Below, piece by piece: positions 42,636 through 51,947 of a stretch of DNA of 64,000 bases. The DNA is taken from positions 1 through 64,000 of the forward strand of contig CACIWG010000007.1 in assembly GCA_902590245.1 (NCBI GenBank), in the 5' to 3' direction. The stretch's first letter is position 1; each line of letters opens with the position of its first letter. Source of the DNA: an uncultured SAR116 cluster alpha proteobacterium (lineage in GTDB: Bacteria > Pseudomonadota > Alphaproteobacteria > Puniceispirillales > Marisalimonadaceae). The notes beneath the pieces were generated by a model. That model saw nothing but the letters and a program-made list of their open reading frames with translations. It was not told the DNA's origin and made no database searches. The translations under genes were made by a program, and so were the position numbers.

Positions 42636-43412
42636 ATGTTAAAATTAATTAAATTATTTTTTGTATTCCTCACATTTACTTTAAGTTCTGCATTTGCAGA
42701 TTTAAGTGATATATTAAAAAAAGGTGAGGTAAAAATTGCAGTACCTGAAGCTTTTCCTCCATTTGGTGCTGTTGGAAAATCTGGCGAGCATGAAGGTTAT
42801 GATGTCGACGTTGCCAAGTTAATCGCAAAAGATTTGGGTGTGAAGTTAAAGATAGTTCCAGTTGTATCTAAACAAAGAATCCCTTTTTTAGAAACTGATA
42901 AAGTTGATTTAGTTATATCCACAATGGGTGCAAATCCAAAGAGAGCGAAATCAATAAATTTTTCAAGTGCTTATGCTCCTTTTTACTCTGGTGTATTTGC
43001 ACCGTCCTCTATTAAGATCAATTCATATGCAGATTTAGATGGTTTAACTGTAGGAGTTACAGGTGGAACCTTAGAAGACTTAGAATTGACTAAACGAGCT
43101 CCTAAAGGAACAAAAATCACTAGATTTGGAGATAATGCTGCAACTTTAAGCGCTATAAAGTCAAAGCAAGTTCAGGTATTAGTCTCTGGTAATACAGCGG
43201 CAGCATCTATAACAGAAAGTGATCCCAACTTTGATTTGCAAAGAAAGTTTATTATTAAAGATAGCCCTTGTTTTATCGGAGTAAAAAAAGGAAACGAAGA
43301 TCTTTTAAGATGGGTAAATGTTTTTATACTTCATAAAAAATTAGGTGGAGATCTCAACAAAATATCTAATAAATGGTTAGGTCAAGATTTACCACCGTTG
43401 CCATCATTATAA
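42636..43412 (+). CDS. Amino-acid-type ABC transporter substrate-binding protein (family 3)
   Basis: The protein of about 258 residues has a signal peptide (MLKLIKLFFVFLTFTLSSAFA). The SBP_bac_3 domain follows, with 'LKKGEVKIAVPEAFPPFGAV', 'YDVDVAKLIAKDLGVKLKIV' and 'TDKVDLVISTMGANPKR'. The ligand-binding Asp/Arg pair of amino-acid binders is not clearly visible, so a non-amino-acid ligand is possible. The start at 42636 is supported by AAAGGAGAA directly before it; an in-frame GTG at 42621 overlaps this site. The hairpin at 43427-43452 follows the stop. Confidence 0.87.
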   Translation: MLKLIKLFFVFLTFTLSSAFADLSDILKKGEVKIAVPEAFPPFGAVGKSGEHEGYDVDVAKLIAKDLGVKLKIVPVVSKQRIPFLETDKVDLVISTMGANPKRAKSINFSSAYAPFYSGVFAPSSIKINSYADLDGLTVGVTGGTLEDLELTKRAPKGTKITRFGDNAATLSAIKSKQVQVLVSGNTAAASITESDPNFDLQRKFIIKDSPCFIGVKKGNEDLLRWVNVFILHKKLGGDLNKISNKWLGQDLPPLPSL

Positions 43413-43426
43413 ATTTGAAAAATAAA

Positions 43427-43452
43427 GCCTAATCTATTAATTTAGATTAGGC
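43427..43452 (+). terminator. Perfect hairpin after the SBP gene and just before DUF1989
   Basis: GCCTAATCTA-TTAATT-TAGATTAGGC is a perfect 10-bp inverted repeat with a six-base loop, 15 bases after the SBP stop and ending six bases before the DUF1989 ATG. There is no U-run, so it may protect the upstream mRNA end, attenuate read-through, or hide the DUF1989 start, which has no visible Shine-Dalgarno sequence. Confidence 0.6.
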
Positions 43453-43458
43453 ATACTT

Positions 43459-44121
43459 ATGATAGAAAAAACAAAAATACCAGCTGGTCATGGCAAAGCA
43501 TTCATTTTAAATAAATCACAAACTATATCTGTTATTAATACATATGGAACACAAGTTGTTGATTGTTGGGCTTTTAATAAAGCGAATACAAATGAATACA
43601 TGTCAATGGAAGCTAGCAGGGTCTGGTCTCAAAGATTAAATCCTATACTAGGTGACACGTTTGTTACCAATAATAGAAATAAAATTCTTACTATTGTTGA
43701 AGATACATCTCCTGGCATTCATGATACTTTCATGGCAGCATGCGATGAAAAAAGATATAAATTATTAGGTGTAAAAAAATATCATAGAAATTGCTGCGAT
43801 AATCTTGTTGAAGCCCTTAAAGAATATGAAATTAATTATAATAAACCTATACTTGCATCATTTAATATATTTATGAATATAGAGGTACAAGAGGATAAAA
43901 AAACATTAAAAACTTTACCTACAGTAACCAGTCCAGGTGATAAAATTACTTTAAGAGCAGAGATGGATTGTTATGTTGTATTTTCATCTTGTCCACAAGA
44001 TATTGTAAAAATTCAGGGTGAATTTGATAACGAACCAAAAAGTGTTGAAATTGAAATTAATCAAGATGTTCAAACATTTACTGAAATAAAGACTACAAAT
44101 ACATGGATACCGAATACATAG
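43459..44121 (+). CDS. DUF1989 (urea carboxylase-associated) family protein
   Basis: The 220-residue protein matches DUF1989: 'KIPAGHGKAFILNKSQTISV', 'NTYGTQVVDCWAFNK', 'DTSPGIHDTFMAACDEKRYK', 'HRNCCDNLVEAL', and 'PTVTSPGDKITLRAEMDCYV'. The conserved His/Cys residues (HDTFMAACD, HRNCCDN) suggest metal or covalent chemistry. Relatives include the two carboxyguanidine deiminase subunits that act beside urea/guanidine carboxylase, but no carboxylase is here; this copy is solo. It sits between two ABC transporters in a nitrogen-compound island, so a role with an amidino or ureido compound is likely but unproven. Confidence 0.85.
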   Translation: MIEKTKIPAGHGKAFILNKSQTISVINTYGTQVVDCWAFNKANTNEYMSMEASRVWSQRLNPILGDTFVTNNRNKILTIVEDTSPGIHDTFMAACDEKRYKLLGVKKYHRNCCDNLVEALKEYEINYNKPILASFNIFMNIEVQEDKKTLKTLPTVTSPGDKITLRAEMDCYVVFSSCPQDIVKIQGEFDNEPKSVEIEINQDVQTFTEIKTTNTWIPNT

Positions 44122-44189
44122 TTAAGTTTGTTATTCAAATCAAAATAAATTTCGTAATTATTAATTTGATCAATTTTTAATCATTTGTT

Positions 44190-44218
44190 TTTTCAATTTA
44201 GATTTATGGTGCTATAGT
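44190..44218 (+). promoter_or_regulatory. Candidate promoter of the purine/ureide transport and catabolic run
   Basis: TTTTCA (44190-44195) and TATAGT (44213-44218) are 17 bases apart, 4/6 and 5/6 matches to sigma70 elements, 41 bases before the SBP start. The gap 44122-44259 holds nothing else recognisable; I looked for a purine riboswitch core and saw none. It would drive the genes from 44260 to 51947. Confidence 0.35.
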
Positions 44219-44259
44219 AATCTCTTAATTATAGAGTTATCCTACGAAAGGAGAATGTT

Positions 44260-45264
44260 ATGAAAGCATTTAATATATTTATTTCAACTTTAATCTTTTT
44301 TATCTCCAGTTTAGCTAATGCAAATGAGAAGATAAAATTTTCACTTGATTGGAAATTTGAGGGACCATCAGCGATTTTTCTAACGAGTAAAGAAAGAGGA
44401 TATTATAAAAGTTCAGGTTTAGATGTAACAATTGATTCTGGAAAAGGAAGTAGAGACGCAATTCCGAAAGTAGCTTCAGGAACATATCCATTAGGATTTG
44501 CAGATATTAATTCAGTAATTAAATTTTTAGACCAAAACCCAAAAGCTAAAGTAAAAGCTATTATGATGGTATATGATAGACCTCCATTTGCAATAATAGG
44601 TAGAAAAAGTCTTGGTGTGGTAAAGCCAAAAGACCTTGAAGGTAAAATTCTTGGAGCTCCTGCTCCAGATGGTGCTTATGCCCAATGGAAATCCTTTGTA
44701 AAAGCTAACAATATAAATGCTAGTAAAGTTAAAATTGAAAATGTTGGCTTTCCAGTTCGAGAACCAATGTTAGCTTCTGGAAAGGTTCAAGCAATTACTG
44801 GTTTTTCTTTCTCTTCATATATAAATTTGGCAAGTAAAGGTGTGTCTGAAGATGATATTAGTTTAATGTTAATGGCTGACTATGGATTAAAATTGTATGG
44901 CAATGCAGTGATTGTCAATACAGATTTTGCTAAAGCAAAGCCAAATATTGTAAAAACGTTTCTTTCAACAACTATTAAAGGAATGAAAGAAATGATTGCT
45001 GATCCAGCTTCAACAATTCCACATGTTTTAAAATATAACAAAATTGCAAAAGCAAAAACTGAAACTACAAGATTGAAAATGGCGATTAGAGATAATATTG
45101 TAACTGATGCAGTTAAAGCTAATGGAATTGGAAGTGTTGACATGAACAGACTAAATGAAAGCATCAAACAATTAAGCGAGACATATAGCTTTAAGACTAA
45201 AATGGATGGATCTAAAGTATTTGATGACAGTTATTTACCAGATAGTTTTAAAAGAAAGCTATAA
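44260..45264 (+). CDS. NitT/TauT-type ABC transporter substrate-binding protein
   Basis: The 334-residue protein has a signal peptide (STLIFFISSLANA-N) and an NMT1/SsuA-like domain: 'KFSLDWKFEGPSAIFLTSKE', 'KGSRDAIPKVASGTYPLGFA', 'AIIGRKSLGVVKPKDLEGK' and 'YAQWKSFVKANNI'. Family ligands are nitrate, sulfonates, thiamin precursors, purines, pyrimidines or hydantoins. Its genes run straight into xanthine dehydrogenase, so a purine or ureide is the best guess. AAAGGAGAA lies just upstream. The ATPase gene follows after five bases, and this SBP gene lacks the hairpin seen after the other three. Confidence 0.87.
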   Translation: MKAFNIFISTLIFFISSLANANEKIKFSLDWKFEGPSAIFLTSKERGYYKSSGLDVTIDSGKGSRDAIPKVASGTYPLGFADINSVIKFLDQNPKAKVKAIMMVYDRPPFAIIGRKSLGVVKPKDLEGKILGAPAPDGAYAQWKSFVKANNINASKVKIENVGFPVREPMLASGKVQAITGFSFSSYINLASKGVSEDDISLMLMADYGLKLYGNAVIVNTDFAKAKPNIVKTFLSTTIKGMKEMIADPASTIPHVLKYNKIAKAKTETTRLKMAIRDNIVTDAVKANGIGSVDMNRLNESIKQLSETYSFKTKMDGSKVFDDSYLPDSFKRKL

Positions 45265-45269
45265 TCTAA

Positions 45270-46037
45270 ATGGCACATGAATTTATTGAAATTAATGATG
45301 TTTCAGTAAATTATGAAATAAACAATTTATTAGCAGTATCCGGACTTGATATGAAAATTAAGTCCGGTTCTTTTTCAGCTGTTGTTGGCCCTTCAGGGTG
45401 CGGAAAATCTACATTAATGAAAATTTTATCAGGTTTGATAAAACCAACAACTGGAAATGTAAAAATTAATAATTCTGAAGTTAATGGACCACAAAATTTT
45501 GTTGGCATGGCTTTTCAAAACCCTGTTATGATGCCATGGAGAAAAACATTAGAAAATGTTTTAATACCATTTGAAATTTTAAAACAAAATAAATCAAAAA
45601 AAGAGAATATTGAAGAAGCAATTAAACTTTTAGAAATTGTAGGTTTAGGTGATTTTATTGATTCTTATCCTTGGCAGCTGTCTGGTGGAATGCAACAAAG
45701 AGCTTCTTTATGTAGAGCTCTAGTTCACAAACCTAAATTATTAGTTTTAGATGAACCTTTCGCTGCTCTTGATGCATTTACAAGAGAAGAATTATGGTGT
45801 GTTTTAAGAGATTTGTGGATAGATCATAAATTCACTACCCTTCTAGTGACACATGATCTAAGAGAAGCTGCTTTTTTAGCAGATAAGATATTTGTGATGA
45901 GTGCAAGACCAGGAAAAATTACTAATGTTCATAATGTAAATTTTAAACATAAAAGAGATTTAAAAATTACTTATAGTGAAAAATTTGTAAAGTTAACTCA
46001 AAATCTTAGAAAAGAAATATCAAATAACAGATCATGA
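45270..46037 (+). CDS. NitT/TauT-type ABC transporter ATPase
   Basis: The 255-residue ATPase has Walker A GPSGCGKST at 40-48, Q-loop 'GMAFQNPVMMPWRKT', signature LSGGMQQR at 137-144, Walker B LLVLDEP at 157-163, D-loop SALD-like 'AALD', and the H-loop in 'LLVTHDLREAA'. It drives the SBP/permease pair flanking it. It overlaps the permease gene by four bases (ATGA). It is the only ABC ATPase visible in this window, although three other transporters here lack one. Confidence 0.92.
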   Translation: MAHEFIEINDVSVNYEINNLLAVSGLDMKIKSGSFSAVVGPSGCGKSTLMKILSGLIKPTTGNVKINNSEVNGPQNFVGMAFQNPVMMPWRKTLENVLIPFEILKQNKSKKENIEEAIKLLEIVGLGDFIDSYPWQLSGGMQQRASLCRALVHKPKLLVLDEPFAALDAFTREELWCVLRDLWIDHKFTTLLVTHDLREAAFLADKIFVMSARPGKITNVHNVNFKHKRDLKITYSEKFVKLTQNLRKEISNNRS

Positions 46038-46810
46038 AAAACTTATCACAATCTCAAAAACAAATTTATTACCCAACCATTTACATGATTATATTCTTTT
46101 TATTTTGGGAAATATCTTGTTATATTTTTAAAATTCCAGTTTATTTTTTGCCAAGTCCCATAGATATTATGGACGCATTTAGAGAGTTTTCAGATGCAAT
46201 AATTGAGAACTCAATTCAAACTTTCTATACGACATTCGTTGGTTTTGGAATGGCAATAATATTTGGGTTAATGATAGGAATATTAATTGGTTGGTCTAAT
46301 AATATTTATGCAGGTTTATACCCTATAATGGTTGGTTTTAACTCCATTCCAAAAGTTGCAGTCGTGCCAATACTAGTTTTATGGTTTGGTATTGGCGATG
46401 TTCCTGCAGTTTTAACCGCATTTTTAATTTCATTTTTTCCAATAGTTGTTAATGTTGCAACTGGTCTAGCTACAATTGAACCTGAACTAGAGGATGTATT
46501 AAGAGCTTTAGGTGCTAATCGTTACCAAATCATGACCAAAGTTGGTATTCCCAGGTCATTACCATATTTTTTTGGATCGTTAAAAATTGCTATTACATTA
46601 GCTTTTGTTGGATCAGTTATTTCAGAAACTGTAGCTGCTAATTCTGGAATAGGCCACATGATGTTAACTGCACAATCAAATTTTGAGGTTCCTTTAGTAT
46701 TCGCAGGCCTAGTTGCACTAGCTATTGAGGGAATTGGTATGTATGCTATTATGGCTTTAATAGAGAAAAAGTTTACATTTTGGGCTCATCGATCTCAATT
46801 TGGATCATAA
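46034..46810 (+). CDS. NitT/TauT-type ABC transporter permease
   Basis: The 258-residue permease has about six membrane helices. Conserved are 'PSPIDIMDAFREFSDAIIEN', 'GFNSIPKVAVVPILVLWFGI', and the EAA loop 'DVLRALGANRYQIMTKVGIP'. This is the SsuC/TauC/ThiX-like group. Being tied to the ATPase by a four-base overlap and to xdhA at its 3' end, it belongs to the transport-and-oxidation operon running from 44260 to 51947. Confidence 0.9.
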   Translation: MKNLSQSQKQIYYPTIYMIIFFLFWEISCYIFKIPVYFLPSPIDIMDAFREFSDAIIENSIQTFYTTFVGFGMAIIFGLMIGILIGWSNNIYAGLYPIMVGFNSIPKVAVVPILVLWFGIGDVPAVLTAFLISFFPIVVNVATGLATIEPELEDVLRALGANRYQIMTKVGIPRSLPYFFGSLKIAITLAFVGSVISETVAANSGIGHMMLTAQSNFEVPLVFAGLVALAIEGIGMYAIMALIEKKFTFWAHRSQFGS

Positions 46811-48236
46811 AGCACATGGAGCAAGAAAAATTTTGGAAATTAAAAATTATAATGAAATTTCGGTCAACAATATTACATTCAAAGTTGATGGTTTAGATTG
46901 TGATATAAATCTACTTGATTGGATTAGAGATAATACCCCTTTTAAAGGAACAAAAGAAGGATGTAATGAGGGGGATTGTGGTGCATGTTCTGTTTTAGTT
47001 TATGATAAAAACGATAAGTTCCCTAAACCTATCAACTCTTGTTTAGTTCGCTTAGGTCAACTTTACAAAAAAAATGTTATAACAGTTGAAGGACTTGGTT
47101 CTTCAAAGAAACTTAATCCTGTTCAAAAATCTTTTGTAAAAAATCACGCTTCTCAATGTGGTTATTGTACCCCAGGATTTGTGGTTGCTGGGACTTCAAT
47201 TTTTTATGAAAATGAGAAAATAGATTATGAAACCATTCATGATGCTTTATCTGGAAATTTATGTAGATGTACAGGATATGTGCCTATAATAAGAGCTTTA
47301 ATGGATGTAAAAAATTTTGTTCCTCCAAAACTAACCTATAATGATGTAATAACTTCACCAAAGATAAAGATAGGAAATAGCACTTATTTTCATCCTAAAA
47401 ATCTAAAAGAGTTAAAAAATATTTTATTTAATTTAGATCATTTTCAATTTATTGCTGGAGGTACCGATCTTAATTTAGAAAGAGAAATTTACGATTTAAA
47501 GGAAAGTAATCTCGTTTGTCTTGAGAATGTCAATGAATTGAAAAAGGTCTCGATCGATAAAAATAAGATAATTTTAGGTTCATGTGTTTCTCTAGAGGAA
47601 TTTTTAAAAATTGCAAAAAATAAAATTCCACAAATAATTGAAATTATTAAAAGATTTGGATCTCCTTTGATAAGAAATCAAGCAACTATCGGTGGAAATA
47701 TTTGTACTTCAAGCCCGATTGGAGATATAGCTCCAATATTATTAACTTTAAGTTCAGAAATAATAACATTTAGCACAAAAGGACAACGAAAAATACCAAT
47801 AGAAAAATTTTTCAAAAGTTATAGAAAAAATATATTATACAAAGATGAAATAATTGAAAAAATAATTATTCATTTACCAAAAAAAAATCAAAAATTGTTA
47901 AGTTGGAAGTTTTCTAAAAGATATGATCAGGATATATCAACCTTATCAGTATGTATTTTATATGTGTTAGAGAATAATATAATAAAAGAGTTTCAAATTG
48001 CTGCTGGGGGAATTGCTGAAAAACCTGTCTTATTAAAAAATATATCAAGGCAAATAATAGGAAAAAGTATAGATACATCTTTTGAAACTTTAATTGCTAA
48101 TATAAAACAATATATTAATCCAATTTCGGATTTAAGAGGATCTTCTGAATATAGAATCAACACCTTCAAAGGTGTTTTTATAAAACTCAAAAATCATTTA
48201 ATTAATAAAGTTAATTTACAATCTATAATGGATTAA
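46800..48236 (+). CDS. xdhA: Xanthine dehydrogenase small subunit (2Fe-2S/FAD)
   Basis: The 478-residue protein has two [2Fe-2S] domains followed by an FAD domain. The first cluster has Cys55, Cys60, Cys63 ('KEGCNEGDCGACSV') and Cys81; the second has Cys120, Cys123 ('CGYCTPGF') and Cys155, Cys157 ('GNLCRCTGY'). The FAD domain has 'FIAGGTDLNLE' and 'IRNQATIGGNICTSSPIGD'. It passes electrons from the molybdenum subunit to NAD. Its start is TTG at 46800, overlapping the permease by 11 bases; a TTG at 46833 with GGAG upstream is equally possible. It is the standard XdhA layout. Confidence 0.9.
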   Translation: MDHKAHGARKILEIKNYNEISVNNITFKVDGLDCDINLLDWIRDNTPFKGTKEGCNEGDCGACSVLVYDKNDKFPKPINSCLVRLGQLYKKNVITVEGLGSSKKLNPVQKSFVKNHASQCGYCTPGFVVAGTSIFYENEKIDYETIHDALSGNLCRCTGYVPIIRALMDVKNFVPPKLTYNDVITSPKIKIGNSTYFHPKNLKELKNILFNLDHFQFIAGGTDLNLEREIYDLKESNLVCLENVNELKKVSIDKNKIILGSCVSLEEFLKIAKNKIPQIIEIIKRFGSPLIRNQATIGGNICTSSPIGDIAPILLTLSSEIITFSTKGQRKIPIEKFFKSYRKNILYKDEIIEKIIIHLPKKNQKLLSWKFSKRYDQDISTLSVCILYVLENNIIKEFQIAAGGIAEKPVLLKNISRQIIGKSIDTSFETLIANIKQYINPISDLRGSSEYRINTFKGVFIKLKNHLINKVNLQSIMD

Positions 48237-48242
48237 AATTTA

Positions 48243-50549
48243 ATGAATTATCAAAAAAAAATAAATGTTGGTAAAGATTTTCATCATGACTCGGCTTCCT
48301 TGCAAGTCTCAGGTGAGGCTATTTATATAGATGACTTGATTAAAAATTCTGAATTGATGCATGCATCACTCGTCACGTCTGACATTGCTTGCGGAACTAT
48401 TTTGAAGATTGATATTTCTAAGTTAAAAGAGTTACCTTTTAAAACTTATTTCATTACCGCAAACGATATTCCAGGAAAAAATGATGTAGGGCCTATTTTT
48501 TCTGGAGAACCTATATTAGCAGAAAAAGAAATTAGCTATTATGGTCAACCGATTGGAGTTGTTGTTGCTGACAGTTTCCAAAAAGCTAAATATGCTTCGA
48601 AATTAGTTAAAGTTAAAACAAAAAAAAATAATAAGCCAATTTTAAATGTAAATGATGCTTTTAAAAAAAAGTCCTTTCTTGCCAAACCTCAAGTAATTGA
48701 AAATGGAGATGCAAATAAAAGTATAAAAAACTCCTCTAACAAACTAAAAGGAGTATTCACAATTGGTGGGCAAGATCATTTTTATCTTGAAACACATGTT
48801 GCTATATCATCAATCGGTGAGAATGACGAATTGACTGTTTGGTCAAGTACTCAACATCCAACCGAGGTCCAACATGGTGTAAGTAAAGTATTAAATATCC
48901 CTTATGCTAAAGTTGAATCAAAAACTAGAAGATTAGGTGGCGGATTTGGCGGCAAAGAAAGTCAGGCGACAATTTTTGCTTGTATAAGTGCTTTGGCAAC
49001 TTATAAATTAAAACACCCTGTAAAATTAAGATTAGACAGAAAAACTGACATGACGGTTAGTGGTAAAAGACATGACTTTCAAGTTAGATATAATGTGGGT
49101 TTTTCTGAAAATGGAAAAATTAATGGAATAAAAATTATTTTATTAAGTAATGGTGGCAATGTATTAGATTTGTCTGGTCCAGTTATGACTAGAGCTTTAA
49201 CTCACCTAGATAACTGTTATTCATTTAAAAACTTTTTTGCAAAAGGATATATTTGTAAAACAAATACAGTTTCAAATACTGCTTTTAGAGGTTTTGGTGG
49301 TCCTCAAGGTATGCTTGCAATTGAAAATATTTTAGACGAAATTTCAAAATATCTTAAAAAGCCGCTAAACAATGTCAGAGCAATAAATTATTATAACAAA
49401 AAAAATGGTCTTAAAACACCATATGGGCAATTAGTTAAAAATTCAAAGTTGCAAAAAATATTAAATGAGATCGAAAAATTTAGTAATTTTTCTTCACGAT
49501 TTAGAGAAATACAAACATTTAATGAACACCAAATTAAAAATGGAAAATCTCTTAGAAAAGGGATAGCAATGATGCCAGCTAAATTTGGAATTTCTTTTAA
49601 TAAACCATCTTTAAACCAGGCAGGTGCTCTTGTTAATGTATATATGGATGGGTCAATAAGATTAAACCATGGTGGAACTGAAATGGGTCAAGGTTTGTTT
49701 ATTAAAGTAGCCCAAGTTGTTGCGGAATGTTTTGGTGTAACCTTAGACAAGGTCTTCCTAAGCCCAACCAATACTTCAGAGATTCCAAATACATCTGCAA
49801 CCGCTGCATCATCTGGATCGGATCTTAATGGTATGGCAGCGTGGAATGCATCTAAAGTTATAAAAAATAGAATGGAAGATTTAGTTATAAAGTTATTTAA
49901 TGTTAAAAGAAATAATATATTGTTTAGAGATAATCTTGTTTTTTATGGTAATAAAAGCATTTCTTTTAAAGAGCTTTGCTTTAAATGTTGGGAAAATAGG
50001 GTTTCATTATCATCAACTGGATTTTACAAAACGCCTAAAATATTTTGGGACCAAGTTAAATTAAAAGGTAGGCCATATTTTTATTATACATGGGGAGCTG
50101 CAATTTCCGAAGCTTTAATAGATATAGACACTGGAGAAAATAGAATTTTAAAAGCCCATATAATAGAAGATTGTGGAGAATCCCTTAATCAGTCAATTGA
50201 TATTGGTCAGATTGAAGGAGGGTTTATACAAGGACTAGGATGGCTAACCTGCGAAGAATTATATTCAAATGAAGATGGAAAAAATCTTACTATTGGGCCT
50301 TCAACATACAAAATTCCAGGAAGTAGAGATATACCACTGGAATTTAAAGTCAGACTTCTTAAAAATAGTCCAAATGAAGAAAAAACAATATTTAGGTCAA
50401 AAGCGGTTGGAGAACCACCTTTACTTTTAGCTATATCTCAATTTTTAGCTATAAAAAATGCAATAGAAAATTCTGGGAAAAAATCAAATACTTCAACTTT
50501 AAATAGTCCAATCACCCCGATGGAACTTTTAAAAGTATTCAATCAATGA
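48243..50549 (+). CDS. xdhB: Xanthine dehydrogenase large subunit (molybdopterin)
   Basis: The 768-residue molybdenum subunit oxidises hypoxanthine and xanthine to urate. Visible are 'RRLGGGFGGKESQATIFACI' near residue 230, 'NTAFRGFGGPQGMLAIENIL', the molybdopterin-binding 'LNHGGTEMGQGLFIKVAQV' and 'TSATAASSGSDLNGMAAWNA', and the catalytic glutamate Glu724 in 'SKAVGEPPLLLAIS'. Length and motif order match XdhB. It follows xdhA after six bases. No XdhC cofactor-insertion protein is seen in the window, so that function must lie elsewhere. Confidence 0.92.
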   Translation: MNYQKKINVGKDFHHDSASLQVSGEAIYIDDLIKNSELMHASLVTSDIACGTILKIDISKLKELPFKTYFITANDIPGKNDVGPIFSGEPILAEKEISYYGQPIGVVVADSFQKAKYASKLVKVKTKKNNKPILNVNDAFKKKSFLAKPQVIENGDANKSIKNSSNKLKGVFTIGGQDHFYLETHVAISSIGENDELTVWSSTQHPTEVQHGVSKVLNIPYAKVESKTRRLGGGFGGKESQATIFACISALATYKLKHPVKLRLDRKTDMTVSGKRHDFQVRYNVGFSENGKINGIKIILLSNGGNVLDLSGPVMTRALTHLDNCYSFKNFFAKGYICKTNTVSNTAFRGFGGPQGMLAIENILDEISKYLKKPLNNVRAINYYNKKNGLKTPYGQLVKNSKLQKILNEIEKFSNFSSRFREIQTFNEHQIKNGKSLRKGIAMMPAKFGISFNKPSLNQAGALVNVYMDGSIRLNHGGTEMGQGLFIKVAQVVAECFGVTLDKVFLSPTNTSEIPNTSATAASSGSDLNGMAAWNASKVIKNRMEDLVIKLFNVKRNNILFRDNLVFYGNKSISFKELCFKCWENRVSLSSTGFYKTPKIFWDQVKLKGRPYFYYTWGAAISEALIDIDTGENRILKAHIIEDCGESLNQSIDIGQIEGGFIQGLGWLTCEELYSNEDGKNLTIGPSTYKIPGSRDIPLEFKVRLLKNSPNEEKTIFRSKAVGEPPLLLAISQFLAIKNAIENSGKKSNTSTLNSPITPMELLKVFNQ

Positions 50550-50594
50550 CTTATCAAGTATGATTAATAGTTTTTAAATTTTAAAATTTAATTT

Positions 50595-51947
50595 ATGAGT
50601 ACTTTACTGATCAAAAATGCTTCCTTTGTAGCTACAATGGACAAAAATGAAAATGAACTTAGAGATGTTTCAATTTTTTGTGAAAATGGGGTTATTAAAG
50701 AAGTAGGTAATTGTAAAAATATTGTTAAAAATATAGATAAAGTAATTGATGCAAATGATTTAATAGTAATTCCTGGTCTTATAAATACACATCATCATCT
50801 TTTTCAAAATCTTACAAGAGTGTATAAACCAGCTCAAAATAAGCCTTTGTTTGGTTGGCTTACAAGTTTGTATCCAATATGGCAAAATATAATTCCCTCC
50901 GATATTTACATTTCTTCTTTAATTGGAATTTCAGAAATGGTTTTAACAGGGTGTACAACAACAAGTGATCATTTATATTTATTTCCCAATGGAAGTAAAT
51001 TAGAAGATCAGATTGAAGCAGCAAAATTAGTGGGGTGTCGTTTTCATGCTGCCAGAGGCTTTATGAGTGTGGGAGAAAGTAAAGGAGGATTACCTCCGGA
51101 TAGCCTAACTGAGAATGAAAACTTTATTATGAAAGATTGTCAAAGGGTAGTTGAAGAGTTTAATAATCCTGATCCCTTTTCTATGCTAAGAGTTGTACTT
51201 GCTCCATGTTCACCATTTTCAGTGAGTGAAAATCTAATGAAAATAACAGCTGAAATGGCAAGAAGTTATAATGTTACACTTCACACCCATTTAGCTGAAA
51301 ATGATGAAGACATTGAATATTCTATGAAACATTTTAATAAATCTCCTGGAGAATATGCGAAAGATCTAGGATGGTTAGGAGATGATGTATGGCATGCGCA
51401 TTGTGTAAAGTTAAGTAGATCAGAATCAAAATTATTTTCAAAAACTTGTACAGGTATTGCTCATTGTCCAACTTCGAATATGAGATTAGCTAGTGGAATT
51501 GCTCCTGTGAGAGATTGGATAGATTTAGGAGTAAAAGTGGGGTTAGGTGTAGATGGATCTAGTTCAAATGACAGCGGACATCTACTTGCTGAAGCAAGAC
51601 AAACTATGCTTCTTCAAAGAGTAAAACATGGTGCTGAAAGTTTTTCAGCAAGAGAGGCTCTCAAAATAGCTACTAAAGGCGGTGCAGAAACATTGTGCAG
51701 AAGAGATATTGGGGAAATTTCAATTGGAAAAGCAGCAGATTTTGCTATCTATGATTTAAATCAGATTGATATGTCTGGAACATTATCTGATCCAATAGCT
51801 GCATTAATATTTTGTGGCCCAATTAAAACAAAATACACAATATGTAATGGCTCGATAATAGCTGAAACCGGACATATGAAAAATTTTGATTTAAACATTT
51901 CACTTGAAAATCATAAATTAGCAAGTAAAAGATTGCTAAGCATTTAA
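50595..51947 (+). CDS. 8-oxoguanine/guanine-type deaminase (amidohydrolase)
   Basis: The 450-residue amidohydrolase has the metal-binding HxH in 'PGLINTHHHLFQNLTR' (His66/His68), His in 'TLHTHLAEN', His in 'HAHCVKL' and Asp in 'GLGVDGSSSNDSGHL'. The 'THHHLFQNLTRVYKPAQN' region and 'LYLFPNGSKLEDQIEAA' resemble the bacterial 8-oxoguanine deaminase group, which turns 8-oxoguanine into urate directly. Guanine or another amino-triazine or purine substrate is possible. It lies 45 bases after xdhB on the same strand and would feed urate or xanthine into the same pathway. Confidence 0.82.
   Translation: MSTLLIKNASFVATMDKNENELRDVSIFCENGVIKEVGNCKNIVKNIDKVIDANDLIVIPGLINTHHHLFQNLTRVYKPAQNKPLFGWLTSLYPIWQNIIPSDIYISSLIGISEMVLTGCTTTSDHLYLFPNGSKLEDQIEAAKLVGCRFHAARGFMSVGESKGGLPPDSLTENENFIMKDCQRVVEEFNNPDPFSMLRVVLAPCSPFSVSENLMKITAEMARSYNVTLHTHLAENDEDIEYSMKHFNKSPGEYAKDLGWLGDDVWHAHCVKLSRSESKLFSKTCTGIAHCPTSNMRLASGIAPVRDWIDLGVKVGLGVDGSSSNDSGHLLAEARQTMLLQRVKHGAESFSAREALKIATKGGAETLCRRDIGEISIGKAADFAIYDLNQIDMSGTLSDPIAALIFCGPIKTKYTICNGSIIAETGHMKNFDLNISLENHKLASKRLLSI

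Noticed and set aside
44122-44259. Possible purine riboswitch in the leader of the transport/xanthine dehydrogenase run
   Set aside because: No conserved junction or loop sequences of the purine aptamer could be found; only a candidate promoter is visible.
46815-46880. ATG with frame MEQEKFWKLK overlapping the xdhA start
   Set aside because: It runs in a different frame for only about 26 codons and has no family match; the xdhA frame with its cysteine clusters is clearly the coding one.
50574-50591. 18-base A/T-only palindrome before the deaminase gene
   Set aside because: It is perfect but made only of A and T in a very AT-rich gap, so chance is likely and a pure A/T stem would be unstable.
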